Assembly: GCA_012972825.1 (NCBI GenBank)
Contig: JABDHL010000022.1
Span: forward strand, 1-64,000
Source: Chlorobiaceae bacterium
GTDB lineage: Bacteria > Bacteroidota > Chlorobiia > Chlorobiales > Chlorobiaceae
Direction of reading: 5' to 3'
Length of the DNA stretch: 64,000 nucleotides
Of the stretch, positions 7,246-16,806 are shown piece after piece. The notes under the pieces were generated by a model. The model had not been told where the DNA came from. It did no database searches and worked only from the letters and a program-made list of their open reading frames with translations. A program made the translations under genes and the position numbers. Every line of letters starts with the position of its first letter. The stretch's first letter is position 1.

Positions 7246-10200
7246 ATGACCATTCAGGAGTATGTCGAGGCTGTCAACAAGCGGTTCAAGGCCGGAATAT
7301 CAACGGAGCACAGTTACCGGGGTGATCTGCAAAGCCTGCTGAAGGCGTTGGTACCCAATGTTGATGTGACCAATGAGCCACAGAGAATTGATTGCGGGGC
7401 TCCAGACTATATCCTGACCAGAAAAGGCATTCCGGTCGGCTACATCGAGGCCAAGGACATTGGCAAGTCTCTTGACAGCAAACATTATAATGAACAGTTT
7501 GAGCGTTACCGGAGCTCTCTGTCAAACCTGATCATTACCGATTATCTCGATTTCCGTCTCTATCTGGACGGTGTTTTTACCACAGCCATCGTTCTGGCGG
7601 AGATAGAGAAGGGAAAAATTGTTGCACGACCTGAAAACTTTGCGGCATTCATCGACCTGATTCAGGAATTCAGCCGGTATGCAGGGCAGACCATTACATC
7701 GGCATCGAAGCTGTCGAAGATGATGGCGGGAAAAGCCCGATTGCTGGCTGACGTGATTGAAAAAGCGCTGTCCAGCACAATCGGCGAGACGAACAGTGTG
7801 CTGCGCGAGGCTAACAACAGCTTGAAAGAGCAGCTGGAGGGATTCAGGGAAGTGCTCATTCACGACATTACCCCGAAACAGTTTGCTGATATCTATTCGC
7901 AAACTATTGCTTACGGTATGTTTGCAGCCCGTCTGCATGACCCGACGATTGAAGATTTTAACAGAAAAGAGGCTGCCGAGTTGATTCCCAGGACAAACCC
8001 GTTTCTCAGAAAACTGTTTCAGTACATTGCCGGCTACGATCTTGACAGCCGTATTGTCTGGATTGTTGATGCTTTGGCAGACCTGTTCAAGGCTACGGAT
8101 GTTGCAGCACTGCTCAAGGATTTCGGAAAAGCCACACAGCAGCACGACCCCATCATCCATTTTTATGAGACGTTCCTTGCAGAATACGATCCGGCATTGC
8201 GCAAAAGCCGTGGCGTATGGTATACTCCGGAACCGGTGGTTAATTTTATTGTCCGTGCCGTTGATGATATGCTGAAAACGGAGTTTGGCCTGAAGGACGG
8301 CTTGGCTGATACCAGTAAAACGACGGTTGACATCAAGAGAGCAACAACGGACAAGCGCTCAAAAGATGGCTATACCACCCAGCAAATAGAGGTACATAAA
8401 GTGCAGATGCTCGATCCGGCAACCGGTACAGGCACCTTTCTGGCGGAGATTATCAAGCATATCCACAATCAGTTTGAAGGGCAGCAAGGAATCTGGAGCA
8501 ACTATGTGGAAGCGCATCTTATTCCAAGGTTGAACGGCTTTGAAATCCTGATGGCGTCCTACGCCATGGCACACCTGAAGCTCGATTTGCTTCTTGCAGA
8601 AACCGGTTACAAACCGACAGTTGAACAACGGTTCCGGGTATTCCTGACCAATTCACTCGAAGAACATCATCGCGAAACCGGGACACTTTTTGCCAGTTGG
8701 CTTTCACAGGAGGCGAATGAAGCCAATTATATCAAACGGGATACGCCGGTCATGGTGGTTATGGGAAATCCGCCCTATAGCGGTCACTCGTCAAATAAAG
8801 GAGAGTGGATTGAAAAGCTTCTGGAAGATTATAAGCAGGAACCTGGCGGAGGCAAACTTCAGGAGAAAAATCCGAAATGGCTGAATGACGACTATGTGAA
8901 GTTCATACGTTATGGACAACACTTTGTCGAGAAAAATGGAGAAGGAGTTTTAGCCTTTATCAACAACCACAGCTTTCTGGATAATCCCACCTTCCGAGGG
9001 ATGAGGTGGAATCTTCTATCCACCTTTGACAAGATTTACATTATTGACCTCCACGGTAACTCCAAAAAGAAAGAGGCTTGCCCTGATGGATCGGCTGACA
9101 AGAATGTGTTTGATATTCAGCAAGGGGTAAGTATCAACCTGTTCGTGAAAACCGGTAAAAAGAGGAAAGGTGAGCTGGCGGAATTGATGCATTATGACCT
9201 TTACGGGGAAAGAGTTTTTAAATACGATTTTCTCTGGAAGAATACTCTTGCAACGATTGGATTTACGGCTCTTGGCCTTTCTTCACCGCAATACCTGTTT
9301 ATACAGAAAGATTTAAACGGGCAGCAAAAGTATAGCGAAGGATTTGCTGTGAATGAACTCTATACGATCAATTCAATGGGAATTGCAACAGCAAGAGACG
9401 AATTTACCATTAAACACAAGCCCGATGAAGTTCAGCGAACTATTGTGGAATTTCTTTCAATCGACTTTGAAAGTGCAAGAACAAGGTTTAAACTTGGGAA
9501 AGATGCAAGGGACTGGAAAGTTGAATTTGCAAAAACCGATCTACTGAAATCCGGCCCTGATTTCTCGAATATAGTACCAATCTGCTATCGCCCTTTTGAT
9601 AACCGTTATACCTTTTATACCGGTAGATCAAAAGGATTTCTTTGTATGCCGAGACATGAGATAATGAGAAATTTATTAAATCATAATGTCGCGATATCTT
9701 TGATTAGAAGATCAAGAGCCAACTTTTTTATTACACCGTTTATCATTGATCATATTGTAGACAAGAGCATTTCATCTTCTCTCGACAATGCTAATATTTT
9801 TCCGTTATATCTTTATCCTGAATCAGAAAGACAGATAATTTTAGATGGAAAACAAGAAAGAACCCCTAACCTGAATAGAGCAATTGTCGATGAGATAGCT
9901 GTATTAATAGGCTTAACCTTCACTCCTGAAAAAGAAGATACGCCAGCTACTTTCGCTCCTATAGACCTGCTCGACTACATCTACGCTGTGCTGCACAGTC
10001 CAAACTATCGCGAAAAATACAAAGAGTTCCTGAAGATCGATTTCCCAAGAGTACCATATCCAAAAACCAGCGAAACATTCTGGCAACTCGCAGCTCTTGG
10101 CTGTGAACTGCGGCAGCTTCATCTTCTGGAAAGCCCTGCAGTAGACCAGCGTTTGACCAGTTATCCTGTCAGTGGAGATAACATTGTCAAGAAACTGAAA

Positions 10201-10428
10201 TATCAGGATGGCAAGGTCTGCATCAACGAATCACAGTATTTTGATGGAGTTCCCTTGGTTGCATGGGAGTTCTACATTGGAGGATACCAGCCTGCACAAA
10301 AATGGCTGAAAGACCGAAACGGCAAGGCGCTCAGCTTTGAAGATGTGCGGCACTACCAGAGAATCATTGTGGCTTTATGTGAGACTGACCGGATTATGAA
10401 GGTGATTGATATTCTTGATGTTGAATAG
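7246..10428 (+). CDS. Single-chain restriction-modification enzyme (N6-adenine methyltransferase with N-terminal nuclease)
   Basis: This 1060-residue protein resembles the type ISP/IIG class. Near the N-terminus, Asp54 in GAPDYILTRKG and Glu68-Ala-Lys70 in GYIEAKD form a PD-(D/E)xK nuclease site. The methyltransferase has motif I DPATGTGTF at about residue 389 and motif IV NPPY at about 508, the adenine-N6 signature. The long C-terminal half should hold the target-recognition region and matches the general look of the type ISP C-terminal domain. I see no helicase motifs in the visible protein, so it may cut by a helicase-independent route. No separate specificity or restriction gene is adjacent. 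It stands alone on the plus strand beside the toxin-antitoxin pair. Confidence 0.88.
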   Translation: MTIQEYVEAVNKRFKAGISTEHSYRGDLQSLLKALVPNVDVTNEPQRIDCGAPDYILTRKGIPVGYIEAKDIGKSLDSKHYNEQFERYRSSLSNLIITDYLDFRLYLDGVFTTAIVLAEIEKGKIVARPENFAAFIDLIQEFSRYAGQTITSASKLSKMMAGKARLLADVIEKALSSTIGETNSVLREANNSLKEQLEGFREVLIHDITPKQFADIYSQTIAYGMFAARLHDPTIEDFNRKEAAELIPRTNPFLRKLFQYIAGYDLDSRIVWIVDALADLFKATDVAALLKDFGKATQQHDPIIHFYETFLAEYDPALRKSRGVWYTPEPVVNFIVRAVDDMLKTEFGLKDGLADTSKTTVDIKRATTDKRSKDGYTTQQIEVHKVQMLDPATGTGTFLAEIIKHIHNQFEGQQGIWSNYVEAHLIPRLNGFEILMASYAMAHLKLDLLLAETGYKPTVEQRFRVFLTNSLEEHHRETGTLFASWLSQEANEANYIKRDTPVMVVMGNPPYSGHSSNKGEWIEKLLEDYKQEPGGGKLQEKNPKWLNDDYVKFIRYGQHFVEKNGEGVLAFINNHSFLDNPTFRGMRWNLLSTFDKIYIIDLHGNSKKKEACPDGSADKNVFDIQQGVSINLFVKTGKKRKGELAELMHYDLYGERVFKYDFLWKNTLATIGFTALGLSSPQYLFIQKDLNGQQKYSEGFAVNELYTINSMGIATARDEFTIKHKPDEVQRTIVEFLSIDFESARTRFKLGKDARDWKVEFAKTDLLKSGPDFSNIVPICYRPFDNRYTFYTGRSKGFLCMPRHEIMRNLLNHNVAISLIRRSRANFFITPFIIDHIVDKSISSSLDNANIFPLYLYPESERQIILDGKQERTPNLNRAIVDEIAVLIGLTFTPEKEDTPATFAPIDLLDYIYAVLHSPNYREKYKEFLKIDFPRVPYPKTSETFWQLAALGCELRQLHLLESPAVDQRLTSYPVSGDNIVKKLKYQDGKVCINESQYFDGVPLVAWEFYIGGYQPAQKWLKDRNGKALSFEDVRHYQRIIVALCETDRIMKVIDILDVE

Positions 10429-10484
10429 GGGCAGGTTGTGAGAACCCAAACGGCTTAGTTGCCTTACATAAACCCAAGCATAGC

Positions 10485-11378
10485 ATGTTTGATTATCGTC
10501 TGAAAGTATTTGATACCGTCGCACGCCGCCTGAGCTTTACCAAAGCTGCCGATGAACTTTGTATTACACAGCCTGCTGTTACCAAGCATATTAAACAGCT
10601 TGAAAACCATTTTAAACTGCCGCTTTTTGAACGGAAGGGAAACACAGTATCGCTTACTACTGCCGGCGAATTGCTCTTGAAGCATACAGAATCGTTGCAG
10701 GAGATCTCCCGGCGATTGGAGTATGAGATCAATCTGCTCCATGAATCCCATAAAGGAACCCTGAAGCTTGGAGCCAGCACCACTGTTTTCCAGTATGTGC
10801 TTCCCCCTCTTCTTGCCAGGTTTAACAGCAGTTACAAAGATGTCCAGTTACAGATGCTTCATGCAAATACAGAGCACATTGAACAGGCGCTTCTTAGAAA
10901 AGAGATAGAGCTGGGGGTCATTGAAGGTGATTCCAGACGTCGTGACATTCAATACACACCCTTTGCAAGGGATGAAATTGTTCTGGTCAGCTCTGCCAAA
11001 AATCCACTGGCAAAAAAAGATGAAATCAGAATAGATGAACTCAAAGCAATGCCTCTGCTGCTTCGCGAGCCCGGGTCTGGTACGCTGGAGGTGGTCATCA
11101 ATGCGTTACAAAAAGCAGATATCAAGGTGTCAGGCTTAAACGTGGAAATGTATCTCGGCAGTTCTGAAGCAATAAAATCTTATCTGCTGCATTCGACCTG
11201 CATGGCTTTCATTTCAAGGCATGCCGTTTTAAAAGAAGTGGAATCGGGTTGCCTCAAGATTCTCACGATTAAACGCTTCTCTATACCACGACAATTTTTC
11301 TTCATTACACCTCCAGGTCCCGAGGGCGGCCTGTCGGGTTTATTTATGAAATTTACGCTCCTTAATTATAACTTATAG
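10485..11378 (+). CDS. LysR-family transcriptional regulator (YeiE-like)
   Basis: This 297-residue protein has an N-terminal winged helix (FTKAADELCITQPAVTKHIKQLE) and a periplasmic-binding-type effector domain (GTLKLGASTTVFQYVLPPLL onward). The neighbour downstream on the same strand is a YeiH-family transporter. In enteric bacteria the LysR protein YeiE pairs with yeiH and has been linked to sulfite stress, so sulfite or a related sulfur compound is a plausible effector here. The intergenic region holds two tandem palindromes of the LysR box type. The dsr cluster, a sulfite producer, lies directly beyond. Confidence 0.92.
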   Translation: MFDYRLKVFDTVARRLSFTKAADELCITQPAVTKHIKQLENHFKLPLFERKGNTVSLTTAGELLLKHTESLQEISRRLEYEINLLHESHKGTLKLGASTTVFQYVLPPLLARFNSSYKDVQLQMLHANTEHIEQALLRKEIELGVIEGDSRRRDIQYTPFARDEIVLVSSAKNPLAKKDEIRIDELKAMPLLLREPGSGTLEVVINALQKADIKVSGLNVEMYLGSSEAIKSYLLHSTCMAFISRHAVLKEVESGCLKILTIKRFSIPRQFFFITPPGPEGGLSGLFMKFTLLNYNL

Positions 11379-11502
11379 TATAGAATGCTATTTACTTTGT
11401 TTCCGAACCGGAATATTGTCAAAAAACTCCCGCAAAGTTAAGGTTTCCTTATCTGGCAAACAAAAGGAGATCACTCCCGCTCATGTATCAAGACGGCTTT
11501 AG

Positions 11503-11519
11503 AGTTATTCATTATAACT
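11503..11519. promoter_or_regulatory. LysR-type operator box 1
   Basis: AGTTAT-N5-ATAACT, a perfect 6-bp inverted repeat containing a T-N11-A core. It is the first of two near-identical boxes between the lysR-type gene and the yeiH-type gene. Confidence 0.7.
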
Positions 11520-11522
11520 TTT

Positions 11523-11539
11523 AGTTATTTATTATAACT
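11523..11539. promoter_or_regulatory. LysR-type operator box 2
   Basis: A second AGTTAT-N5-ATAACT palindrome, differing from box 1 by one spacer base. The centres are 20 bp apart, two helical turns, so a regulator tetramer could bind both on one face. It lies about 80 bp before the yeiH-type start. Confidence 0.7.
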
Positions 11540-11617
11540 CTTTACCATTGGCATGGCAGGCTTATTTTTAACAAGTTACAAGTGGTTCAGATCATTGATC
11601 AATAAAAGGAGCACTTA

Positions 11618-12583
11618 ATGGCTGTAAAGGTTAAAAATAAAGAGATGTCAATGCAGGGAGACATTAAACTGAAAGTAATTTTCCTGATTTTGATGTTGGC
11701 GAGTTGTTTCCCCTTCGTCAGTGCACCAATGGCTTTGGTTGCAGGAATTGCCTTTGGTATTACCGCTGGAAATCCCTGGGGTAAAAGTGTCTCGGTATGG
11801 ACAAAACGGCTGTTGCAGATATCAGTAGTCGGGTTAGGGTTTGGCATGAATCTTCCTGAACTCATCACGACAGGCAAGGATGCCTTCCTTTATACAGCTA
11901 TCAGCATAACCATTACCATGGTCGTTGGTCTTCTCCTTGGAAAATTATTTAAAACCGATAAAACAACATCACTGCTGATCTCTTTTGGAACAGCTATCTG
12001 CGGAGGAAGCGCCATTGCCGCTATGGCTCCAGTCATCAAAGCAGAAGCCGAAGAGACCGGAGTATCACTTGCCACCATATTTACCCTCAATTCCGCAGCA
12101 CTGCTTCTCTTTCCACCTCTCGGACATCTATTGAATATGGGTCAGCGACAGTTTGGTCTTTGGGCGGCACTGGCTATCCACGACACCAGCAGCGTCGTAG
12201 GAGCAGCCGCAGCATTTGGTGCAACTGCACTGGCAATCGGCACTACAGTCAAGTTAACAAGAGCACTCTGGATAATGCCGTCGGCCCTCATAGCTGCATG
12301 GTTTACAAAATCGGAAGGCAAGGTCAAGGTTCCGCTTTTCATCATCGGCTTTGTCGCAGCAGCCGTCATCAGCACTCTTGTTCCGCAGTTCGGTACTGTC
12401 TGGCAGGGACTTAACGGCATTGCAAAACAGAGTCTTGTCGTAACTCTCTTTCTTATCGGCAGCGGCATGACCAGACACGTACTGGCCAAAACAGGGATAA
12501 GACCACTCGCTCAGGGAGTAAGCCTCTGGGTGATAGTTTCCGTAGTAAGCTGTACGGCCATTCTTCAAGGCTGGATCAAGTAA
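11618..12583 (+). CDS. yeiH: YeiH-family (UPF0324) membrane transporter, putative sulfate/sulfite exporter
   Basis: This 321-residue protein has about ten hydrophobic helices and the family sequences ISFGTAICGGSAIAAMAPVI and HDTSSVVGAAAAFG. A strong AAGGAG site precedes the ATG. The family is annotated as putative sulfate exporters, and YeiH members are often paired with the LysR regulator YeiE, as here. Its position next to the sulfite-producing dsr cluster suggests removal of excess sulfite or a related anion from the cytoplasm. Transport direction and substrate are not proven by sequence. Confidence 0.9.
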   Translation: MAVKVKNKEMSMQGDIKLKVIFLILMLASCFPFVSAPMALVAGIAFGITAGNPWGKSVSVWTKRLLQISVVGLGFGMNLPELITTGKDAFLYTAISITITMVVGLLLGKLFKTDKTTSLLISFGTAICGGSAIAAMAPVIKAEAEETGVSLATIFTLNSAALLLFPPLGHLLNMGQRQFGLWAALAIHDTSSVVGAAAAFGATALAIGTTVKLTRALWIMPSALIAAWFTKSEGKVKVPLFIIGFVAAAVISTLVPQFGTVWQGLNGIAKQSLVVTLFLIGSGMTRHVLAKTGIRPLAQGVSLWVIVSVVSCTAILQGWIK

Positions 12584-12589
12584 CCATCT

Positions 12590-12649
12590 GATCTTCGGAA
12601 CCATCTCAATGCCTCTGGCCGTGTCATACTGAGATATTTCCGAAGGATC
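12590..12649. repeat. Dispersed-type inverted repeat or terminator between convergent genes
   Basis: A GATC-TTCGGAA arm at 12590-12600 pairs with TTCCGAA-GGATC at 12638-12649, with an inner ATCTCA/TGAGAT pair. It lies between convergent yeiH and dsrW, so it may stop transcription from both sides, although no long T run follows. The right half resembles a GTCAT-x-CTGAG...GAAGGATCT repeat seen scattered in Bacteroidetes/Chlorobi genomes. Confidence 0.5.
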
Positions 12650-12672
12650 TCTCTTTCATAAGGGCGATTTCT

Positions 12673-14082
12673 TTATAATTGAGGGGAAGCATTGCCGATG
12701 AAAAGCGTCCTGTACTCTGCTTCAGTTTTTTGATCGGGAGTTGTTACCTCAATTGTTTCAGGAATGGTCGGATAACAGCTCTTGAAATTTCTGACACATG
12801 CTGGCGATGAAAAATAGATCTCGTCAATAAAATCAAGGTCGATCGTTTCCCCTTGTTCCTTAGCTCCTTGATAATAAACACTCAACGGCGTCACCCTGTT
12901 GTTTAATGAAATCAATCCATTCGCCAGATAGTCATCGTTGCTGTTTGAACAGGGAAGCAGAATGCTTTCATGTTCAACACCTTTTTCCCGAAGCATGCTT
13001 AAAATATCCTCAGAGCGTTCAGCTTCAACATGCATATCCTCAATAACCCCATATTTCAGCAACTCAGCATGAGCAGCATGACTTGATGTATATATTTTAT
13101 TCTTTGCGAGATAACGAACATCTTTGCCGTACTCATGCAGGTACCTGAAAAAAGAGGTCACGGTAAACCTGTTCGTGAATAAAATGACGGGATAGTCGCC
13201 GATAATCTTCAAACATTGGTTTACTTTTTCCATGTCAGCACCCTCAACCCGATGACATGGGAATGGCACCACGATATATTCTTCACTATTGTATATCATC
13301 TCATTATCCCCGGTAACAAGCACCTTCTTCTTCTTTGCGTACCAGTTATCATTGATGAACTGGTTGATATTAGCTCCCAGAATAAGCAGTGCGGGAGAAT
13401 AGACCGCTTTTTCCCGTTTTCTTAACTCACCAAGCGTACCGGTAAAAATTTTCTGATTGTATCTGGTCGCATTCTGAACAATGGCAACTCTGGTATTGTC
13501 TTTCCATCCCTTGTTGACGACGGCATCAAGAACATCGTGAACCGAAGAGGCTACCATGTAATAGACAAGAGTATCAGCATCCGGAACCTGGATTTTGTTT
13601 ATAGGATGTCCTGTACAAAAGGCAACAGAAGAGGATATTTTTCTCATGGTTAAAGGAATTTCACTATAGGCACTTGCTCCATGGGCGGCAGTAATCCCCG
13701 GGATGATTTCATATCCAATACTGTTTTTCCTTAATACCTCAATTTCTTCACCGCCACGACCGAAAACAAAAGGATCTCCCCCCTTTAACCGTGCGACTTT
13801 CTTACCCTGCAGGGCATGACGGACTATCTCTTCATTAATCTCATCCTGCTCAAAATGATGGCTGTCTTTTCTCTTGCCTGTATATATTTTCAGCCCATTA
13901 AACCGTTCGATCATTTCGCTGCTTACGAGATCATCATAGAGAATAACATCAGCCTCCCGCAAAACCCTTTCGCCCTTGAGAGTGAGCAATTCAGGATCGC
14001 CAGGACCGGCGCCGATGATATAAACATATCCTTTTCTGTGAGCTGCGGGAGCTTTTTCATGGGATGGTACTGCAGTTGTCAT
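12673..14082 (-). CDS. dsrW: DsrW: uroporphyrinogen-III C-methyltransferase fused to HemD-like domain
   Basis: A 469-residue fusion. Residues 20 to about 255 are an SAM-dependent uroporphyrinogen-III methyltransferase, shown by [34 protein letters not shown] and YEIIPGITA. From about residue 260 ([11 protein letters not shown]) the protein continues as a uroporphyrinogen-III synthase-like domain, ending in [17 protein letters not shown]. Together these convert hydroxymethylbilane towards precorrin-2, the first steps to siroheme, the cofactor of DsrAB and of the nearby assimilatory sulfite reductase. It lies 33 bp after dsrV. The name follows the dsr nomenclature I recall from Chlorobaculum tepidum. 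Confidence 0.9.
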   Translation of the reverse strand: MTTAVPSHEKAPAAHRKGYVYIIGAGPGDPELLTLKGERVLREADVILYDDLVSSEMIERFNGLKIYTGKRKDSHHFEQDEINEEIVRHALQGKKVARLKGGDPFVFGRGGEEIEVLRKNSIGYEIIPGITAAHGASAYSEIPLTMRKISSSVAFCTGHPINKIQVPDADTLVYYMVASSVHDVLDAVVNKGWKDNTRVAIVQNATRYNQKIFTGTLGELRKREKAVYSPALLILGANINQFINDNWYAKKKKVLVTGDNEMIYNSEEYIVVPFPCHRVEGADMEKVNQCLKIIGDYPVILFTNRFTVTSFFRYLHEYGKDVRYLAKNKIYTSSHAAHAELLKYGVIEDMHVEAERSEDILSMLREKGVEHESILLPCSNSNDDYLANGLISLNNRVTPLSVYYQGAKEQGETIDLDFIDEIYFSSPACVRNFKSCYPTIPETIEVTTPDQKTEAEYRTLFIGNASPQL

Positions 14083-14115
14083 TATTACTTCCTTTTATTG
14101 AAACCCGTATGAAGG

Positions 14116-14559
14116 TCAATTGTTCTGAAGAATAGCTTTTATTTTATCTCGCCACTCAACGGATTTTTTAACGTTTTCTCCATTGGACGATATGGCGACT
14201 GTCATCTCATCCTGTTTAAAAACAGCAGGTGAAATGAAATCCGAAAGCTCTCTGTTATCCACCACATTCACCAGAATCCCGAATGTTTCAGCATCATTTT
14301 TTATCCTGCGGTTAACCTCAATATTGTTCGTGCATGCATAGACAAGAAAGAACCCGTTCAAGTCGCTTTTTTCATACTCCTTGTATATCTCAGTGAATCC
14401 TTTTCCTTTCAGCTCATCATGGATAACAGGAGAGAGGATGGTAATACTGGAGGTATACTTTTCAACGGTCAGTATTTTGTGCATGGCAATGTTGCCGCCT
14501 CCGATGAACAGAATCTTTTTATCATCTATCCTGATATTGATAGGTAGAAACACCTTCAT
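14116..14559 (-). CDS. dsrV: DsrV: precorrin-2 dehydrogenase/sirohydrochlorin ferrochelatase (CysG N-terminal type)
   Basis: A 147-residue protein matching the N-terminal part of CysG/Met8. The Rossmann motif FIGGGNIAMHK should bind NAD, and NVVDNRELSDFISPAVFKQDEMTVAISSNG is the conserved body of the family (positions about 90-125). It oxidises precorrin-2 and may insert iron to complete siroheme. It is shorter than Met8, ending soon after VEWRDKIKAIL, so the dimerisation arm is reduced. It is followed by dsrW. A terminator-like hairpin separates it from dsrP, so dsrVW may have its own promoter. Confidence 0.9.
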   Translation of the reverse strand: MKVFLPINIRIDDKKILFIGGGNIAMHKILTVEKYTSSITILSPVIHDELKGKGFTEIYKEYEKSDLNGFFLVYACTNNIEVNRRIKNDAETFGILVNVVDNRELSDFISPAVFKQDEMTVAISSNGENVKKSVEWRDKIKAILQNN

Positions 14560-14679
14560 AATAGGTCAGTTATCGTGATGATTGAAGAAGGGAGCTATAG
14601 TCTAAAGATAACCAGAGCCAAAACGGTCTCATAACCCTGATGCAACTCCCAGTTTATTCAGCTCAAGACACTTGCATAT

Positions 14680-14706
14680 AAAAAAGTCCGCCTCATTCTG
14701 CGGACT
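14680..14706 (-). terminator. Intrinsic terminator after dsrP
   Basis: Read on the minus strand, AGTCCGC, an 8-nt loop and GCGGACT are followed directly by TTTTT. It lies about 160 bp after the dsrP stop and would end the main dsr transcript before dsrV. Confidence 0.75.
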
Positions 14707-14765
14707 GCTATCTTGGTGAATGTTATACCTGACATCAGAATCAGACTCTGACACTGACATCCTCG

Positions 14766-14814
14766 AACCCACACTTCACCCCTCCCTCTCTCAAACCCAA
14801 ACTTCACCCCTCCC
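14766..14814. repeat. Two-copy tandem repeat, 28-bp period
   Basis: A 21-bp block beginning AACCCACACTTCACCCC at 14766-14786 recurs at 14794-14814 with one base changed. No function is apparent. Confidence 0.7.
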
Positions 14815-14816
14815 AC

Positions 14817-14850
14817 TGTCATTTCGAAACGCAGTGAGAAATCTTTCCTT
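14817..14850. repeat. Dispersed-type repeat element (TGTCATTTCG...GAAATCT)
   Basis: TGTC ATTTC then GAAAT CTTTC forms a short imperfect hairpin. It resembles GTCATTTCG...GAGAAATCT repeats scattered in intergenic regions of this phylum. The family assignment is from memory. Confidence 0.45.
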
Positions 14851-14865
14851 TCATCTCTCAGCTTC

Positions 14866-16017
14866 TTATTCTTGAGTTTTAACCGCTACAGCAACCTTGA
14901 GCAGCATCGTGAGCAGGAGAGCACCGATTGCCCAGATGCCCAGTGTAATGGTTATTTCTATCAGGGTGGGCGAGTATTCAACGATCTCTTCAAGAGGTGA
15001 AGGAACAAAGCCTCCAAGAATCAGGCCAACCCCCTTGTCGATCCAGATGGAAATCACCAGGCCGACGCACGCTGCGGGTAACCATGTTGATGATGCTCTC
15101 AATCCTGGTATCAATAGCACCACCACGGAACCGAGACCGGTTATCAGTGAAAACCACATCCACGGCACAAGATTGCTGTGTCCTTCAAGACCGAAAAATA
15201 GGTACTGCAGACTATGCATGTGAATCGGTATATTGCTGTAGAATGCTGTAAAAAACTCAGTGCCGATAAAGAAAATATTCGTTATCCCTGCGTAGGTTAT
15301 CAGTATCGCAAGCTTTTCCCTCGCTTCGTTGCCTGCATCGAAACCTGTTGTTTTTTTCAGGATGAGTGTCAGTAGAATCAACAGAGATGTTCCTGCAGCA
15401 AAAGCGGATGCAAGAAAACGTGGAGCAAGCACAGCAGTCAGCCAGAGATGGCGGCCCGGCAGACCTGCATAAAGAAATGCTGTAACAGTATGGATGCTGA
15501 CAGCCCAGGGAATTGAAAGATAAATGACCGGCTTGACCCAGGCAGGGGGGGGAATTCCTTTCCGTTCGGCACCCAATACTGTCCACCCGCTGACCAGATT
15601 TATAATGAAATAGCCGTTCAGAACCATGACATCCCAGAATACCATTGAATGAGGACTTGGATACAGCATAACATTGAGCACTCGATCCGGTCTTCCCATA
15701 TCCGCCAGGATAAAAAGAAGACACATCAGGGTAGCCGAAACCGCCAGGAACTCCCCGATAATGACAATTTTTCCAAAAGCCTTGTAGTTATGGAGATAGT
15801 AGGGGAGCACCACCATTACCGCCGATGCGGCAACCCCTACCAGAAAGGTGAATTGTGCAATATAGAGTCCCCAGCTCACATCCCGGCCCATCCCGGTAAC
15901 AGTGAGCCCGAACCACCTCTGCTGACTATAAGCTGATAGACCGGAGGCAATAACCAGAACCAGGAACGATATCCAGATCCAGTAGTTTCGGTTTCCTTTC
16001 AGAGCGTTCTCAATCAT
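14866..16017 (-). CDS. dsrP: DsrP: NrfD/PsrC-type quinone-interacting membrane subunit
   Basis: This 383-residue integral membrane protein has about ten hydrophobic helices and the NrfD-family layout; the first is [18 protein letters not shown]. NrfD-type subunits exchange electrons with quinones and carry no heme. With DsrO, DsrJ, DsrK and DsrM it forms the DsrMKJOP transmembrane complex. In sulfur oxidisers that complex is thought to pass electrons from the cytoplasmic DsrC/DsrK side to the quinone pool. It lies 9 bp after dsrO and ends the main operon, with a terminator downstream. Confidence 0.94.
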   Translation of the reverse strand: MIENALKGNRNYWIWISFLVLVIASGLSAYSQQRWFGLTVTGMGRDVSWGLYIAQFTFLVGVAASAVMVVLPYYLHNYKAFGKIVIIGEFLAVSATLMCLLFILADMGRPDRVLNVMLYPSPHSMVFWDVMVLNGYFIINLVSGWTVLGAERKGIPPPAWVKPVIYLSIPWAVSIHTVTAFLYAGLPGRHLWLTAVLAPRFLASAFAAGTSLLILLTLILKKTTGFDAGNEAREKLAILITYAGITNIFFIGTEFFTAFYSNIPIHMHSLQYLFFGLEGHSNLVPWMWFSLITGLGSVVVLLIPGLRASSTWLPAACVGLVISIWIDKGVGLILGGFVPSPLEEIVEYSPTLIEITITLGIWAIGALLLTMLLKVAVAVKTQE

Positions 16018-16026
16018 GGAAAATCG

Positions 16027-16806
16027 TTAGATAATGTAAAAAACAGACGGCTTTGTACCCAGTTCGGGCTTTCGCTGCATAGTCTCGTTATTTTCAATCA
16101 GTCGCCGGATGTCTGACTTCGGATCATTCAGATCACCGAAGGTCATCACCTGTTGCGGGCAGGCTTCGACGCATGCAGGAAGCAAACCTTTCACAAGTCT
16201 GTCAGAACAGAAATTGCACTTTTCCACAACGCCCTGCTCCCGTGTCGGGTAGGCGATGCTCGGATCCTTGATCGCCGTACGGGGATCCTGCCAGTTGAAG
16301 CTCCTTGATCCATAGGGGCATGCCGCCATGCAGAACCGGCACCCTATGCAACGGTGATAATCCATTGCTACAATCCCATCCCACCGCCTAAAGGTAGCTT
16401 CAGTGGGGCATACGCGAGTACAGGGTGATTCAGCGCAATGGTTGCAGAGTGCAAGATAGGATCGCCCGGCAATTTTTTCGCTCTGAAACTGCTGGCTCGC
16501 CGTTGGAAAGACCTTATTGTAGGAACTTTTCCAGATCCACTTGACTTCCTCCTTGCGGTTATTGAAATCAGGTACGTTATGCACGTGATGACACTGTGCA
16601 ATGCACTCTTTGCATCCCTCTGTGCATTTGCGTGTATCAATCAGCATTCCCCAGCGGATTTTTCCGGGAACAGGCTTTTCATCCCAAGCGGGAAGGATTG
16701 TTTTTTCCAGGGAAAATTTCGGAATCAATCCGGATGCAGCTCCCAGGCAAGCAAGAATCCCTAATCCGGATTTCCTGATAAATGCTCTTCTCTCTTCGTT
16801 CATCAT
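16027..16806 (-). CDS. dsrO: DsrO: periplasmic iron-sulfur protein of DsrMKJOP (Tat signal)
   Basis: A 259-residue ferredoxin-like protein with a twin-arginine signal, [12 protein letters not shown], followed by a hydrophobic stretch. Multiple cysteine groups ([48 protein letters not shown]...CVEACP) support four [4Fe-4S] clusters. I start it at the ATG at 16806, which overlaps the dsrJ stop; a second ATG follows immediately at 16803. It should relay electrons between DsrJ and DsrP on the periplasmic side. Length and motifs are normal. Confidence 0.94.
   Translation of the reverse strand: MMNEERRAFIRKSGLGILACLGAASGLIPKFSLEKTILPAWDEKPVPGKIRWGMLIDTRKCTEGCKECIAQCHHVHNVPDFNNRKEEVKWIWKSSYNKVFPTASQQFQSEKIAGRSYLALCNHCAESPCTRVCPTEATFRRWDGIVAMDYHRCIGCRFCMAACPYGSRSFNWQDPRTAIKDPSIAYPTREQGVVEKCNFCSDRLVKGLLPACVEACPQQVMTFGDLNDPKSDIRRLIENNETMQRKPELGTKPSVFYII

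Larger units (their letters stand above)
14560..14865. other. Intergenic region between dsrP and dsrV
   Basis: These 306 bp separate two parts of the dsr cluster. They hold a minus-strand intrinsic terminator (14680-14706), two copies of a 21-bp C-rich sequence in tandem (14766-14814) and a dispersed-type element (14817-14850). A promoter for dsrVW probably lies at 14560-14680, but no clear boxes are visible. Confidence 0.6.
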
